Source of the DNA: an uncultured Eubacteriales bacterium
Lineage (GTDB): Bacteria; Bacillota; Clostridia; Oscillospirales; Oscillospiraceae
Assembly (NCBI GenBank): GCA_902496595.1
Contig: CABVBV010000006.1
Coordinates: 1-42,160, forward strand
Direction: 5' to 3'
Length of the DNA stretch: 42,160 nucleotides
The notes under the pieces are model-generated. The model saw nothing but the letters and a program-made list of their open reading frames with translations, did not search any database and was not told the origin of the DNA. This document shows positions 7,778-15,247 of this stretch, piece after piece. Within the stretch, counting starts at the first letter, position 1; each line of letters starts with the position of its first letter. The position numbers and the translations under genes are program-made.

Positions 7778-8575
7778 CTATTTTGCGTACATTTTGCCGA
7801 TTATGAGGTTGGAAAAGCGCCTCGGCAGCAGCTTTGCGCCCATGGCGGCGGCCTTGTAGGGCAGGCCGAGGGCTATGAGCGGGCGGCCTCCCTTTTTGAG
7901 CGCCGTCTTCGCTATGAAGGCCCCCGCGGCCTCGGGGCTCATGCCCGTCTCCTCGTCGTGCTCCATCCTCGCCACGCTCCGGGCGACCCTTCCTCCGTAG
8001 GCGTCCTCCCTGAGCGTCTTCTTCCGGTTTCCCGTGAAGCCCGAGGCGATGTCGCCCGGCATGACGGCGCAGACGCTTATATCGAAGGGCCGCACTTCGT
8101 TCTGCAGGGCCAGCACATAGGCGTTTATCGCCGCCTTGGACACCGAGTACCAGAGCTGGAAGGGTATCGGCAGTATGCCCGCTATCGAGCTCATGCACAC
8201 GATGCGCCCGCCGCCCTGCGCGCGCATGACGGGTATGACCGCCCTCGCCGCCCGGTCGGCGCCGTAGAGGTTCAGCTCGAGCTGGGCGTGCGCGTCCTCG
8301 GGGCTGGTGTACTCCGCCGCGCCCGAGATGCCGAAGCCCGCGTTGCACACGAGGATGTCTATACGCCCCTCGCGCCGCTCGACCTCGGTCACAGCCGCCT
8401 GCACGCTCGCCTCGTCCGTCATGTCCGCCGTGACGTGCTCCACGCCCTCTGCCTTTTCCTTCCCGTGCCGTGAGAACTCGTAGACCCGGCAGCCGGCCCT
8501 CGCCAGCGCCTGGGCCGTGCAGCGGCCTATGCCGCCCGAGCCGCCCGTGACTATTGCGACCTTACGCATTTTCAT
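7778..8575 (-). CDS. Short-chain dehydrogenase/reductase; candidate 3-ketosphinganine-type reductase
   Basis: 265 residues with the classical SDR layout: the dinucleotide loop TGGSGGIG near residue 10, NAG in LVCNAGFG, the catalytic Ser in MSSIAGI and the catalytic pair YSVSK near residues 150-155, with the usual C-terminal substrate loop. SDRs reduce ketones with NAD(P)H. The start overlaps the end of the oxoamine-synthase gene by 14 bases, so the two proteins are translationally coupled. A reductase acting on the 2-amino-3-ketone made by that partner is the natural inference; eukaryotic KDSR and bacterial ceramide reductases play this role after serine palmitoyltransferase. ATG at 8575 and at 8569 are both possible starts. 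The SDR call is firm, the substrate is hypothesis. Confidence 0.88.
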   Translation of the reverse strand: MKMRKVAIVTGGSGGIGRCTAQALARAGCRVYEFSRHGKEKAEGVEHVTADMTDEASVQAAVTEVERREGRIDILVCNAGFGISGAAEYTSPEDAHAQLELNLYGADRAARAVIPVMRAQGGGRIVCMSSIAGILPIPFQLWYSVSKAAINAYVLALQNEVRPFDISVCAVMPGDIASGFTGNRKKTLREDAYGGRVARSVARMEHDEETGMSPEAAGAFIAKTALKKGGRPLIALGLPYKAAAMGAKLLPRRFSNLIIGKMYAK

Positions 8576-9743
8576 CTCTCCCCAGTACCTCGGCTATTAT
8601 GTCCATGGCTTCGTCCAGCAGCGCCTCGGTGTGCGTGGCCATGCAGCTCATCCGCAGCAGGCACTCCCCCGGCGCGGCCGCCGGAGGCAGGACGGGGTTC
8701 ACGTACACGCCCGCGTCGTAGAGCCGCTTCGCGCTCACGAGGGTGTGCTCCATCTCGTAGGTGTAGATGGGTATTATCGGAGTCTCGGACTCGATTATCC
8801 TCAGGCCCCGGGCCTTCAGCCCCGCCCTGGCATACGAGGCCAGGCTCATCAGACGCCCCGGCAGCTCCGGATGTTCCCGCAGGAGCCGCAGCGCCGCCAG
8901 CGCCGCCGCGCAGGCCGAGGGCGGGATGGACGCCGAGAAGATGAAGGGCCGCGAGTTGTGCCGCACATAGTCGCAGACCGTCTCCGAGGCCGCCATGTAG
9001 CCGCCGAGGCTCGCCAGCGACTTGGAGAAGGTGCCCATGACGACGTCCACCCTGTCCTCCAGCCCGAAGTGGCTGGCCGTGCCGCGGCCTCCCTCTCCTA
9101 TGACGCCGAGGCCGTGGGCGTCGTCCACCATGACCCGCGCACCGTACTTTTCCGCAAGGGTGCAGATCTCCGGCAGCTTTGCAATGTCGCCGCCCATGGA
9201 GAACACTCCGTCCGTCACGATGAGGCAGCCCGCGGACTCCGGCACGGCGCGCAGCTTATTTTCAAGGTCGTCCATGTCCGCGTGCCGGTATCTGAGCATC
9301 TTGCCGAAGGAGAGGCGGCAGCCGTCGTAGATGCTGGCGTGGTTCTCCCTGTCGCAGACAACGTAGTCGCCCCGGCCCACGAGGCAGCTTATTATGCCCA
9401 GGTTCGACTGGAAGCCTGTCGAGAAGGTGACGGCCCCGTCCTTGCGCACGAAATCGGCGAGCTCGCGCTCGAGCTCGAGATGCAGCCGGAGCGTGCCGTT
9501 CAAAAACCTCGAGCCTGAGCAGCCCGTTCCGTACTCGGCAAGCGCTGCCTCGGCCGCGGCCACGACCTCCGGAGCAGCGGTCAGGCCCAGATAGTTGTTC
9601 GAGCCGAGCATGATGCGCCGCCGGCCCTCCATGACGACCTCGGTGTCCTGCCTAGACTCAAGGGCATGGAAATAAGGATAGATGCCTTTCTCCCTGCATT
9701 CGCGGGCCGTAGTATAGGCCGCGCACTTCGCGAAAAGATCCAT
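8562..9743 (-). CDS. Alpha-oxoamine synthase, serine palmitoyltransferase-like
   Basis: 393 residues of the KBL/BioF/HemA/SPT family, which condense an amino acid with an acyl-CoA or acyl-ACP with loss of CO2. Visible are the entry motif GSNNYLGL, GSRFLNGTLRLHLELE, the PLP-stacking His in DRENHASIYDG, VDDAHGLGV and the PLP lysine in MGTFSKSLASLGGY. From memory, GSRFLNGT is closer to bacterial serine palmitoyltransferases than to BioF (usually GSRLVSG) or Kbl (usually SVRFICGT), and the N-terminal KGIYPYFHALES also recalls Bacteroides Spt. No other biotin or heme gene is near. It has a near-perfect promoter with tandem AT palindromes and overlaps the SDR gene. Alternatives are 2-amino-3-ketobutyrate ligase or a CqsA-like signal synthase. 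I place the family firmly and the SPT assignment tentatively. Confidence 0.88.
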   Translation of the reverse strand: MDLFAKCAAYTTARECREKGIYPYFHALESRQDTEVVMEGRRRIMLGSNNYLGLTAAPEVVAAAEAALAEYGTGCSGSRFLNGTLRLHLELERELADFVRKDGAVTFSTGFQSNLGIISCLVGRGDYVVCDRENHASIYDGCRLSFGKMLRYRHADMDDLENKLRAVPESAGCLIVTDGVFSMGGDIAKLPEICTLAEKYGARVMVDDAHGLGVIGEGGRGTASHFGLEDRVDVVMGTFSKSLASLGGYMAASETVCDYVRHNSRPFIFSASIPPSACAAALAALRLLREHPELPGRLMSLASYARAGLKARGLRIIESETPIIPIYTYEMEHTLVSAKRLYDAGVYVNPVLPPAAAPGECLLRMSCMATHTEALLDEAMDIIAEVLGRDENA

Positions 9744-9759
9744 GTTGCCTCCAGTGTAC

Positions 9760-9787
9760 TTAAAAAATTTTAATTAAAAAATTTTAA
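9760..9787. promoter_or_regulatory. Tandem AT-rich palindromes, putative operator
   Basis: Two exact copies of the palindrome TTAAAAAATTTTAA, at 9760-9773 and 9774-9787, lie head to tail. They span the predicted transcription start and the 5' untranslated region of the SPT-like operon, between its -10 box and its ribosome binding site. Spaced 14 bp, they would suit a cooperative repressor. No known operator consensus is assigned. Confidence 0.6.
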
Positions 9788-9791
9788 GCAT

Positions 9792-9820
9792 ATTATATAC
9801 CGGGAGGCGTTATGTGTCAA
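9792..9820 (-). promoter_or_regulatory. Promoter of the SPT-like/SDR operon
   Basis: Minus strand TTGACA (9815-9820), 17-base spacer and TATAAT (9792-9797): a perfect match to the housekeeping consensus, about 50 bases before the ATG at 9743. Confidence 0.85.
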
Positions 9821-9836
9821 GGAGGCGGGATGATAG

Positions 9837-9875
9837 AAAAAGCCGCGCCTCCCGCAAGGTACGGGCAGGCGCGGC
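9837..9875 (-). terminator. Terminator of the FadR-type GntR gene
   Basis: GCCGCGCCTCCCG (9842-9854) pairs with CGGGCAGGCGCGGC (9862-9875) with one bulged base. On the minus strand TTTTT follows (9837-9841). Confidence 0.85.
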
Positions 9876-9889
9876 GGTGCATTTTATGG

Positions 9890-10597
9890 TCACATACCCA
9901 CGTTATCGAGGTAGTGGTCAAAGAGCGCGTTCATGTAGGCGGCGGCGTCCTCTCCGCGGCCCTCGTCTATGAGGTCTATGATGTGCATACCCTGTTCATA
10001 GAGGGCTTTTTCTCCCCAGAACCTGGCAGAAGATTCCCAGAGCACATTGCCGACGCCTCTGAATGCGTTCATGATGAGGGGGAAGAGCTGGTTTCCGGAG
10101 AGGGTGCAGATCTTGTAATGGAACTTCGCCAGCGCGGCGGCCACAGCTGTGATATCTGGGGACATCAGGCTCGCCGCCTCGAACTCGGCCATCATGGCTC
10201 GGAGCTCCTCCATGTCCTTCGCGCTGTGATTCCGGCCCAGCCTGATAAGGGAGCCGCCCTCTATTGCGCTGCGCAGCTCGACTATCGAGACCACCATCTG
10301 CCTGTCCAGCTTGCCGCCGTTGTATCTCAGGATCGCGTTGAGCGTCTCCAGGTTCCCCGTCTCCGCGAAGTCCGCGACCACCGTGCCCCTCCTCGGGGTG
10401 ACCTCCAGAAAGCCCATCCTGGCCAGATCCTCCAGGCCCAGGTGGACTATGGTCTTGCTGATCTTCATCTGTTCGGCCAGCTCGCGCTCCGACGGCAGCT
10501 TATCGCCGGGTTTCAGTGTGCCGGAAAAGATCAGACCCTCTATTCGTTCGATGAACAGCTCCTTGATCGTGGGAGCTACGATCTGCCCAAACTCCAT
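9890..10597 (-). CDS. GntR-family regulator, FadR subfamily (FCD domain)
   Basis: 235 residues. The N-terminal winged helix has the GntR signature GDKLPSERELAEQMKISKT; residues about 90-230 form the helical FCD ligand domain, with the metal-site pattern ending in HFHYKI and later MHIIDLIDEG. FadR-type regulators respond to acyl-CoA, organic acids or sugar acids. The start at 10597 follows GGAGGT; the open frame extends upstream through its own promoter. The palindrome TGGTCTAACCA, matching the FadR-subfamily TGGTNNNACCA pattern, sits at the predicted transcription start, so the gene is likely autorepressed. It lies just upstream of the SPT-like operon but has its own terminator. Control of that operon is possible but not shown, since the AT palindromes there differ. 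Confidence 0.9.
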   Translation of the reverse strand: MEFGQIVAPTIKELFIERIEGLIFSGTLKPGDKLPSERELAEQMKISKTIVHLGLEDLARMGFLEVTPRRGTVVADFAETGNLETLNAILRYNGGKLDRQMVVSIVELRSAIEGGSLIRLGRNHSAKDMEELRAMMAEFEAASLMSPDITAVAAALAKFHYKICTLSGNQLFPLIMNAFRGVGNVLWESSARFWGEKALYEQGMHIIDLIDEGRGEDAAAYMNALFDHYLDNVGM

Positions 10598-10619
10598 GAT
10601 TCGGATACCTCCGCCTATC

Positions 10620-10659
10620 TGGTCTAACCAATAATACCACAATATCCTGCTCTGAGCAA
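10620..10659 (-). promoter_or_regulatory. GntR gene promoter with FadR-type operator
   Basis: Minus strand TTGCTC (10654-10659), 17 bases, TATTAT (10631-10636) preceded by TGG as an extended -10. The palindrome TGGT-CTA-ACCA (10620-10630) abuts the -10 and covers the start site. Confidence 0.75.
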
Positions 10660-10670
10660 GACCGGGTTTT

Positions 10671-10718
10671 AAAAAAGGACACGCGGCATAGCGTTCATTC
10701 TGCCGCGTGTCCTTTTTT
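10671..10718. terminator. Strong bidirectional hairpin
   Basis: 18-bp perfect arms (10671-10688 and 10701-10718) with six A on one side and six T on the other, core GGACACGCGGCA. It can terminate in both directions and shields the GntR promoter from the AI-2E side. Confidence 0.85.
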
Positions 10719-10954
10719 CATGGAACCTCACGGGGCCGCATCGCTGCTCCTACGGCGTGGGAAGCGGTGCGCCGCCCGGATTCCCGCAAAAAACCCTGCG
10801 CACACCGTCGCCTTCGGCCTCGCTCTGCGGCAGGCGTTCTCCCGCTCGCCCCAAGCCGCCGTTCGCCCTTGCCCCGGACGGACGGCAAATTCTAATAAAC
10901 CTACGGTCTCCGGGTGAGAGGTCAAATCATCACCCATTGCTAAAAATATATCAC
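10719..10954. other. Intergenic stretch without recognisable gene
   Basis: About 235 bases of GC-rich sequence with several short complementary blocks, for example GCCGT and ACGGC, and GCCTTCGGC-type mini-hairpins. Short reading frames cross it, but none has a ribosome binding site with a plausible protein. It could be a small structured RNA on the minus strand or a decayed repeat. I cannot assign it. Confidence 0.4.
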
Positions 10955-10984
10955 AAAACCCCCGCATTTTCAAGGAAAACGCGG
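10955..10984 (-). terminator. Terminator of the AI-2E transporter gene
   Basis: CCGCATTTTC (10962-10971) and GAAAACGCGG (10975-10984) pair with one mismatch. On the minus strand GGGTTTTGTG follows. Confidence 0.65.
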
Positions 10985-11029
10985 CCTTTACTCATTTTTG
11001 TCGATGTGCACAGAAGTCTTGGTCTGACC

Positions 11030-12184
11030 TTATGCCAGAGCGTCCTCCGAGCGGCGCCTGCGCTCCAGCCGGGCTTCTATGGCCTCCCTCAGCAGCGCGT
11101 ACAGCACCGCGCAGACCGGGACGCCCATGACGGCGCCCAGCACCCCGGCTATGTTGCCGCCCACAATGACCGCGCAGAACACCGCCACACCGGGGAGCCC
11201 CACGGATTTTCCAACTATCCTCGGGTAGATGAAGGCCCCGTCGACCTGCTGTATCGCCAGCACCATCACCACAAAGAGCAGCGCCTTCAGAGGGCTGACG
11301 ATGAGGATGAGGAGCGCGCCGATGACCTCCCCGATGAAGGAGCCGACCATGGGCACGAGCGAGGTCACACCAATGACCACGGATATGACCTCCGGGTATG
11401 GGAACCTGAATATCCTCATGCAGATGTAGCAGAGGATGCCGAGGATGCACGAGTCGGCAAGCTGCCCGGCCACGAAATTTGAAAAGGTATCCGAGGCCAT
11501 GGAGGCTATGCGGCCTATGCCCGAGGCCAGCTTCACCGGAAGGAAGGCCTCGATGCAGCGCCTCGTGAACCGGCCGATACGCTCCTTCTGCGCGAGCACA
11601 TAGACGGCGACTACGAGGCCCAGAAAGGTGTTCATGACCGTGCTGGCGGCCGCCGTGCCGACATCAGTCGCCGTGTTTATGACATTGCCCTCTTTCAGAT
11701 AGGTGGTCAGATCCTCAAAGGCCTTTTCCCAATCCACCGTGAACTCGGAGAGGGCTTCTATTTTTATATCGAATTTGGCGAGGAACTCGTTTATCCAGTT
11801 AACGACGGAGCTGATATACTCGGGCACCCTTGCCGCGACCTCCGTGACCGTTCGCGTGAGCTGAGGCAGGATGACGGCGATGAGGATGACGATCACGCCC
11901 AGAGTGACCACCAGGGCGCAGACCAGGCTGACCGGTCTCCTGAGCTTGCGCACGACCGGGCGCCTGTCCTCCGACATACCGTAAAACAGCCGGCTTTCGA
12001 AGAGTTTGAGCGGCACGTTGAGCACGAAGGCCATGGCGAGGCCCGTTATCACCACTCCGAACACGTTCCAGACCGTCCGAACAGCCCCGTAGACCGAGGC
12101 CAGATTCTGCGCGACAGTGAAAAGCACTACGGCAAAGGTGATGACCAGCAGGATGATGCGCACGTTTTTCTTATTGAACTCCAA
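11030..12184 (-). CDS. AI-2E-family (TqsA/YdbI-like) membrane transporter
   Basis: 384 residues with the AI-2E topology: paired helices at the N terminus, a polar central region with amphipathic segments (near residues 130-200), then a helix cluster with the conserved LVPMVGSFIGEVIGALL and a PRIVGKSVGLPGVAV block. Family members export small molecules or ions; some act on AI-2, others on Na+/H+. I choose a TTG start at 12184 because GGAAGGAGG stands seven bases upstream; ATG codons further upstream (12208 and beyond) have no ribosome binding site. It stands alone between its own promoter and terminator. The substrate is unknown. Confidence 0.88.
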   Translation of the reverse strand: MEFNKKNVRIILLVITFAVVLFTVAQNLASVYGAVRTVWNVFGVVITGLAMAFVLNVPLKLFESRLFYGMSEDRRPVVRKLRRPVSLVCALVVTLGVIVILIAVILPQLTRTVTEVAARVPEYISSVVNWINEFLAKFDIKIEALSEFTVDWEKAFEDLTTYLKEGNVINTATDVGTAAASTVMNTFLGLVVAVYVLAQKERIGRFTRRCIEAFLPVKLASGIGRIASMASDTFSNFVAGQLADSCILGILCYICMRIFRFPYPEVISVVIGVTSLVPMVGSFIGEVIGALLILIVSPLKALLFVVMVLAIQQVDGAFIYPRIVGKSVGLPGVAVFCAVIVGGNIAGVLGAVMGVPVCAVLYALLREAIEARLERRRRSEDALA

Positions 12185-12215
12185 ACTCCGGCCTCCTTCC
12201 AGATTCATCATAACC

Positions 12216-12244
12216 ATAATACACAAAATAACACCCCACGGCAA
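12216..12244 (-). promoter_or_regulatory. Promoter of the AI-2E gene
   Basis: Minus strand TTGCCG (12239-12244), 17 bases, TATTAT (12216-12221). Confidence 0.55.
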
Positions 12245-12251
12245 CCCAAAC

Positions 12252-12280
12252 TTGCGGCAGGCTCCGCAGGGGTGTAAAAT
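12252..12280 (+). promoter_or_regulatory. Promoter of the dus-thpR pair
   Basis: TTGCGG (12252-12257), 17 bases, TAAAAT (12275-12280), close to the ATG at 12298. A small inverted repeat TGCGG/CCGCA lies in the spacer. Confidence 0.5.
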
Positions 12281-12297
12281 CTTCTGGGGGTGAGCGG

Positions 12298-13266
12298 ATG
12301 CTGTACTATTTCGCTCCGATGGAAGGGGTAACGGGCTATGCCTTCCGTCAGGCGCACATGAGACATTTTTCTCCGGCGGACAAGTATTTCGCGCCCTTCT
12401 TTTCGCCTGCCGGAGAGCGCGTCATACCTCCGAGAGTGCTCAGGGAGCTCGACCCCGGGCGAAACAGGGGCGTGCCCCTGGTGCCTCAGCTGCTCTGCCG
12501 CGATGCGGACAACTTCATCTGGGCTGCGAAAGCTCTCCTGGACATGGGCTATGCCGAGCTGAACTTCAACCTGGGCTGCCCATCCGGCACCGTTGCCGCC
12601 AAGGGCAAGGGCTCGGGCTTCCTGGCCTTCCCGGATGAGCTCAGGAGGTTTTTCGACCGGGTCTTCTCCGAGGAGCCCATGCCGCGCATCTCTGTTAAGA
12701 CCAGGCTGGGGGTGGAGTCCTGCAGCGAGTTCGAGGGGCTCATGGAGATATACAGGGACTATCCCATCTGCGAGCTCATAGTACATCCCAGGGTGCGCAG
12801 GGATATGTACAAGCTCCCGGCCAAGCCCGGGCTCTTTGCCGGGGCGCTGGGTTTCCGGGGCAGGCTCTCATACAACGGCGACCTGTTCTCAGTCCGGAAC
12901 GTGAGAGATATCGAGGCCATGTATCCGGGACTCGATTCCGTCATGCTCGGCCGGGGCGCGGCGGCGAATCCCGGGCTGTTCGGCCTGCTCAGGGGCCTGG
13001 AACCTCCGGGACGCCGGGAGCTTCTCGACTTTCACGACGAGATATACGAGGCCTGCTGCCGCGACTTCGGCTCGAAGGGCTCGGCAGTGCTCAGAATGAA
13101 GGAACTGTGGGGCTATCTCCGCTGTCTGTTCCCGGGCTCGGAAAAGCAGCTCAAGAGGCTGGGCAAGACGAAAAGGCCGGAGGACTACGAGCTTGAGGCA
13201 AGAGACATTATCCTCAGCGCAGGCTTCGACCCAATGGCGTCGTACACGGGAGGCGGTTCGCTGTGA
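12298..13266 (+). CDS. tRNA-dihydrouridine synthase family protein
   Basis: 322 residues of the Dus fold. It opens with YYFAPMEGVTGYAFR (the APM-GVT flavin motif), has QLLCRDADNF, the catalytic-cysteine segment NFNLGCPSGTVAAKGKGSGFL, SVKTRLG, and a C-terminal FMN phosphate site YNGDLFSV followed by VMLGRGAAANP. Dus enzymes reduce uridine to dihydrouridine in tRNA using FMN and NADPH. The GSGFL after the catalytic Cys replaces the more usual GSALL, placing it in a divergent Dus clade common in Clostridia. It overlaps the thpR start (GTGA) and so is coupled to a second RNA-acting enzyme. Confidence 0.9.
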   Translation: MLYYFAPMEGVTGYAFRQAHMRHFSPADKYFAPFFSPAGERVIPPRVLRELDPGRNRGVPLVPQLLCRDADNFIWAAKALLDMGYAELNFNLGCPSGTVAAKGKGSGFLAFPDELRRFFDRVFSEEPMPRISVKTRLGVESCSEFEGLMEIYRDYPICELIVHPRVRRDMYKLPAKPGLFAGALGFRGRLSYNGDLFSVRNVRDIEAMYPGLDSVMLGRGAAANPGLFGLLRGLEPPGRRELLDFHDEIYEACCRDFGSKGSAVLRMKELWGYLRCLFPGSEKQLKRLGKTKRPEDYELEARDIILSAGFDPMASYTGGGSL

Positions 13267-13796
13267 GACTGTTTATAGCCCTGAATTTTGACGAAAAAGA
13301 GCTGGATATGTTCGAAGCGGCCAGGGACAGGCTCAGGGCCGCGGCGGGAAGGGCGAACTACTCCCGAAGGGAAAACCTGCATCTGACCCTGGCCTTCCTA
13401 GGCGAGCAGCCCGGGAGCAGGCTTCCAGACGTGGAGGCTGCGATGAGGGCGGCCTCGGCCGGGACTACGGGATTCCGCCTGAGTTTCGACCACGCGGGCA
13501 GGTTCCGCCGCGACGAGGGCGACATATGGTGGCTCGGGGCCGCGGCCTCCGCGGAGCTGTCGAGCCTTCACCGCAAACTGGCGTCGGAGCTGAGCGCCGG
13601 GGGATTTGAGCTGGAAAAGAGGAGATTCACGCCGCATCTCACCCTGGCGAGGAGGGTATACGGCTCGGCGGACGCGGCCCTAATACTGCCGGAACCTGTG
13701 AAAGCCGAGGTCGGAGGCATGAGCCTCATGCTCTCGGAGAGGCCGGAGGGAAGGCTCAGGTACACGGAGCTGTTTTACTCGGGCTTTGCGCGTTGA
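13263..13796 (+). CDS. thpR: RNA 2',3'-cyclic phosphodiesterase (2H family)
   Basis: 177 residues with both catalytic 2H motifs: HLTLAFLGE near residue 40 and HLTLARRV near residue 127. Spacing and length match ThpR/LigT, which opens 2',3'-cyclic phosphates at RNA ends. It starts with GTG inside the stop codon of the dus gene, so translation is coupled. The pair suggests a joint role in tRNA modification or repair, as inference. Confidence 0.92.
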   Translation: MRLFIALNFDEKELDMFEAARDRLRAAAGRANYSRRENLHLTLAFLGEQPGSRLPDVEAAMRAASAGTTGFRLSFDHAGRFRRDEGDIWWLGAAASAELSSLHRKLASELSAGGFELEKRRFTPHLTLARRVYGSADAALILPEPVKAEVGGMSLMLSERPEGRLRYTELFYSGFAR

Positions 13797-13853
13797 CGAG
13801 GCCATGCGGGCGTGTTATTATAAATGGTACGGATGCTGAAAGGGGGAATCTTC

Positions 13854-14489
13854 ATGCGTTGCTGGGATCTGACGCACACGATAAGCGAAGACATACTCGT
13901 CTGGCCGGGGACTGAACGGCCGAGCCTGTCGGAAGGCAGTACCTTTGAAAAGGACGGGTTTCGCGAGACGAGGCTGGAGATATTCTCCCACGTCGGCACG
14001 CACATGGACGCGCCTGCGCACATGAGGCGCGACCGGCCGGAGTTGGACGAGCTGCCGGTATCGGCCTTCATGGGCAGTGCCTGGGTGCTGGACGCCAGGG
14101 ACTGCGCCGAGGGAGGTCAGATAGGCCCCGAGGCCGTCGAGCCTTCGGCGGGCTGCGGCTTCCTGCTGGTCAGCACCGGATGGGACAGGTATTGGAACAC
14201 GGAAAAGTATTTCGGGAACTATCCCGTGCTCTCCGAGGCGGCGGTGAGCCGCGCTGTGGAGCTGGGCGTCAGGGGCATCGGTCTGGACACAATGGGCATC
14301 GACCCCATGGACGCGCTGGATTTCCCGAGGCACCACATCGTGTTTGAGAAGGGCCTTGTCATAATAGAGAACCTCTGCAATTTGTCGCTTCTTGCGGGCA
14401 GGCGGCTGTTTTTCGCGGCTCTGCCCATAAAATACAAAAATGCCGACGGAGCCCCGGTGAGGGCCGTCGGCATTGAGGGCTTGGCTTGA
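13854..14489 (+). CDS. Cyclase-family metal hydrolase (kynurenine-formamidase-like)
   Basis: 211 residues of the cyclase/KynB-like family. The metal motif HVGTHMDAPAH is near residue 45, preceded by the WDLTHTISEDILVWPG entry motif; GIGLDTMGID and PRHHIVFEKGLVIIENLCNL complete the signature. Members hydrolyse N-formylkynurenine, isatin or related amides, or close rings in polyketides. The start at 13854 follows AAAGGGGG. No kynurenine pathway is seen, so a general amidase or lactone hydrolase is as likely. Its last 50 bases contain the terminator of the convergent GntR gene, a constraint on the coding sequence. Confidence 0.88.
   Translation: MRCWDLTHTISEDILVWPGTERPSLSEGSTFEKDGFRETRLEIFSHVGTHMDAPAHMRRDRPELDELPVSAFMGSAWVLDARDCAEGGQIGPEAVEPSAGCGFLLVSTGWDRYWNTEKYFGNYPVLSEAAVSRAVELGVRGIGLDTMGIDPMDALDFPRHHIVFEKGLVIIENLCNLSLLAGRRLFFAALPIKYKNADGAPVRAVGIEGLA
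14436..14474 (-). terminator. Terminator of the convergent GntR gene, inside the cyclase coding sequence
   Basis: Perfect 11-bp arms AATGCCGACGG (14439-14449) and CCGTCGGCATT (14464-14474). On the minus strand TTTTTGTATTTT follows. The structure lies wholly within the last codons of the opposite-strand hydrolase. Confidence 0.82.
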
Positions 14490-14490
14490 C

Positions 14491-15225
14491 TCAGTTCAGG
14501 TTCCCGGCTATCGTGTGATAGCGCATACAGAGATTATAGCAGGTGTCCAGGTGCGTTTTCGAGGCCGTTTCCGCAAGCTCGGGCATACCCAGGGCGATGG
14601 CCCTATATATGGCCATATGCTGGCTGGACAGCACTGAAAAGCTGGGATCGTCGCCGAGGGAGGACATATATTCCTGCGATCTGATGGAATAATATGAGAT
14701 GAAGCGCTCGAGAGCTTCATACATCTTTAAAATATACGGGTTTCGGCAGGACTGGATTATCTGATTGTGGAAGTCCTGGTCGAGCTCCGAGAAATTTGTG
14801 AACTCACGCTTTTCAAAGGTGCGCTGGAATTTTATCGCCAGGCTCCTGAGCCGGGGCATATCTATTGCGCTGTTCTGCCTGGCGCAGATATAGGCCGCCG
14901 TGCCTTCCAGGGCCTTTCTGGCCATGAAGAGCTGCTCAAGCGAGGCGTGGGAGATGTCGAAGACGTAGTGGCCCTTCCTCGAAGCTGGCGTTACCACGAG
15001 GCCTTCGTTCCTTAGCTGCTCGAGCGCGTCCGACACGGGAGTCCGGCTGACGTTCAGCAGGCTCGCGATTTTGACGATACTGAGCCTCGTCCCGGGCGGG
15101 AGGCCGCCGTAGATGATGGCTTTTTCGATGATGGTGTAGACGAGGTCGTTCAGGCGCAGGAAGGGGTTCTGCTTTTGCGCCTCCTCGATGAGCTCCGGTC
15201 TGAAGTATTTTTCAAGAGCGTCCAT
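14491..15225 (-). CDS. GntR-family regulator with FCD domain
   Basis: 244 residues. The winged helix is at residues about 25-95 (GTRLSIVKIASLLNVSRTPVSDALEQL), followed by an FCD ligand domain with DQDFHNQI and SSQHMAIYRAI, the usual metal-site histidines. The ATG at 15225 follows AAAGGAG by eight bases. It lies 22 bases after the ZIP transporter stop on the same strand, so the two likely share a transcript. Regulators of this subgroup often bind organic acids, but here a metal-dependent role linked to the transporter is conceivable. The stop is separated by a single base from the convergent cyclase gene. Confidence 0.88.
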   Translation of the reverse strand: MDALEKYFRPELIEEAQKQNPFLRLNDLVYTIIEKAIIYGGLPPGTRLSIVKIASLLNVSRTPVSDALEQLRNEGLVVTPASRKGHYVFDISHASLEQLFMARKALEGTAAYICARQNSAIDMPRLRSLAIKFQRTFEKREFTNFSELDQDFHNQIIQSCRNPYILKMYEALERFISYYSIRSQEYMSSLGDDPSFSVLSSQHMAIYRAIALGMPELAETASKTHLDTCYNLCMRYHTIAGNLN

Positions 15226-15247
15226 ACACAAGGCTCCTTTCGTGGGA

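Noticed and set aside
10728..10973. 81-residue minus-strand frame between two terminators
   Set aside because: Composition follows local GC pattern and no family features appear; treated as intergenic.
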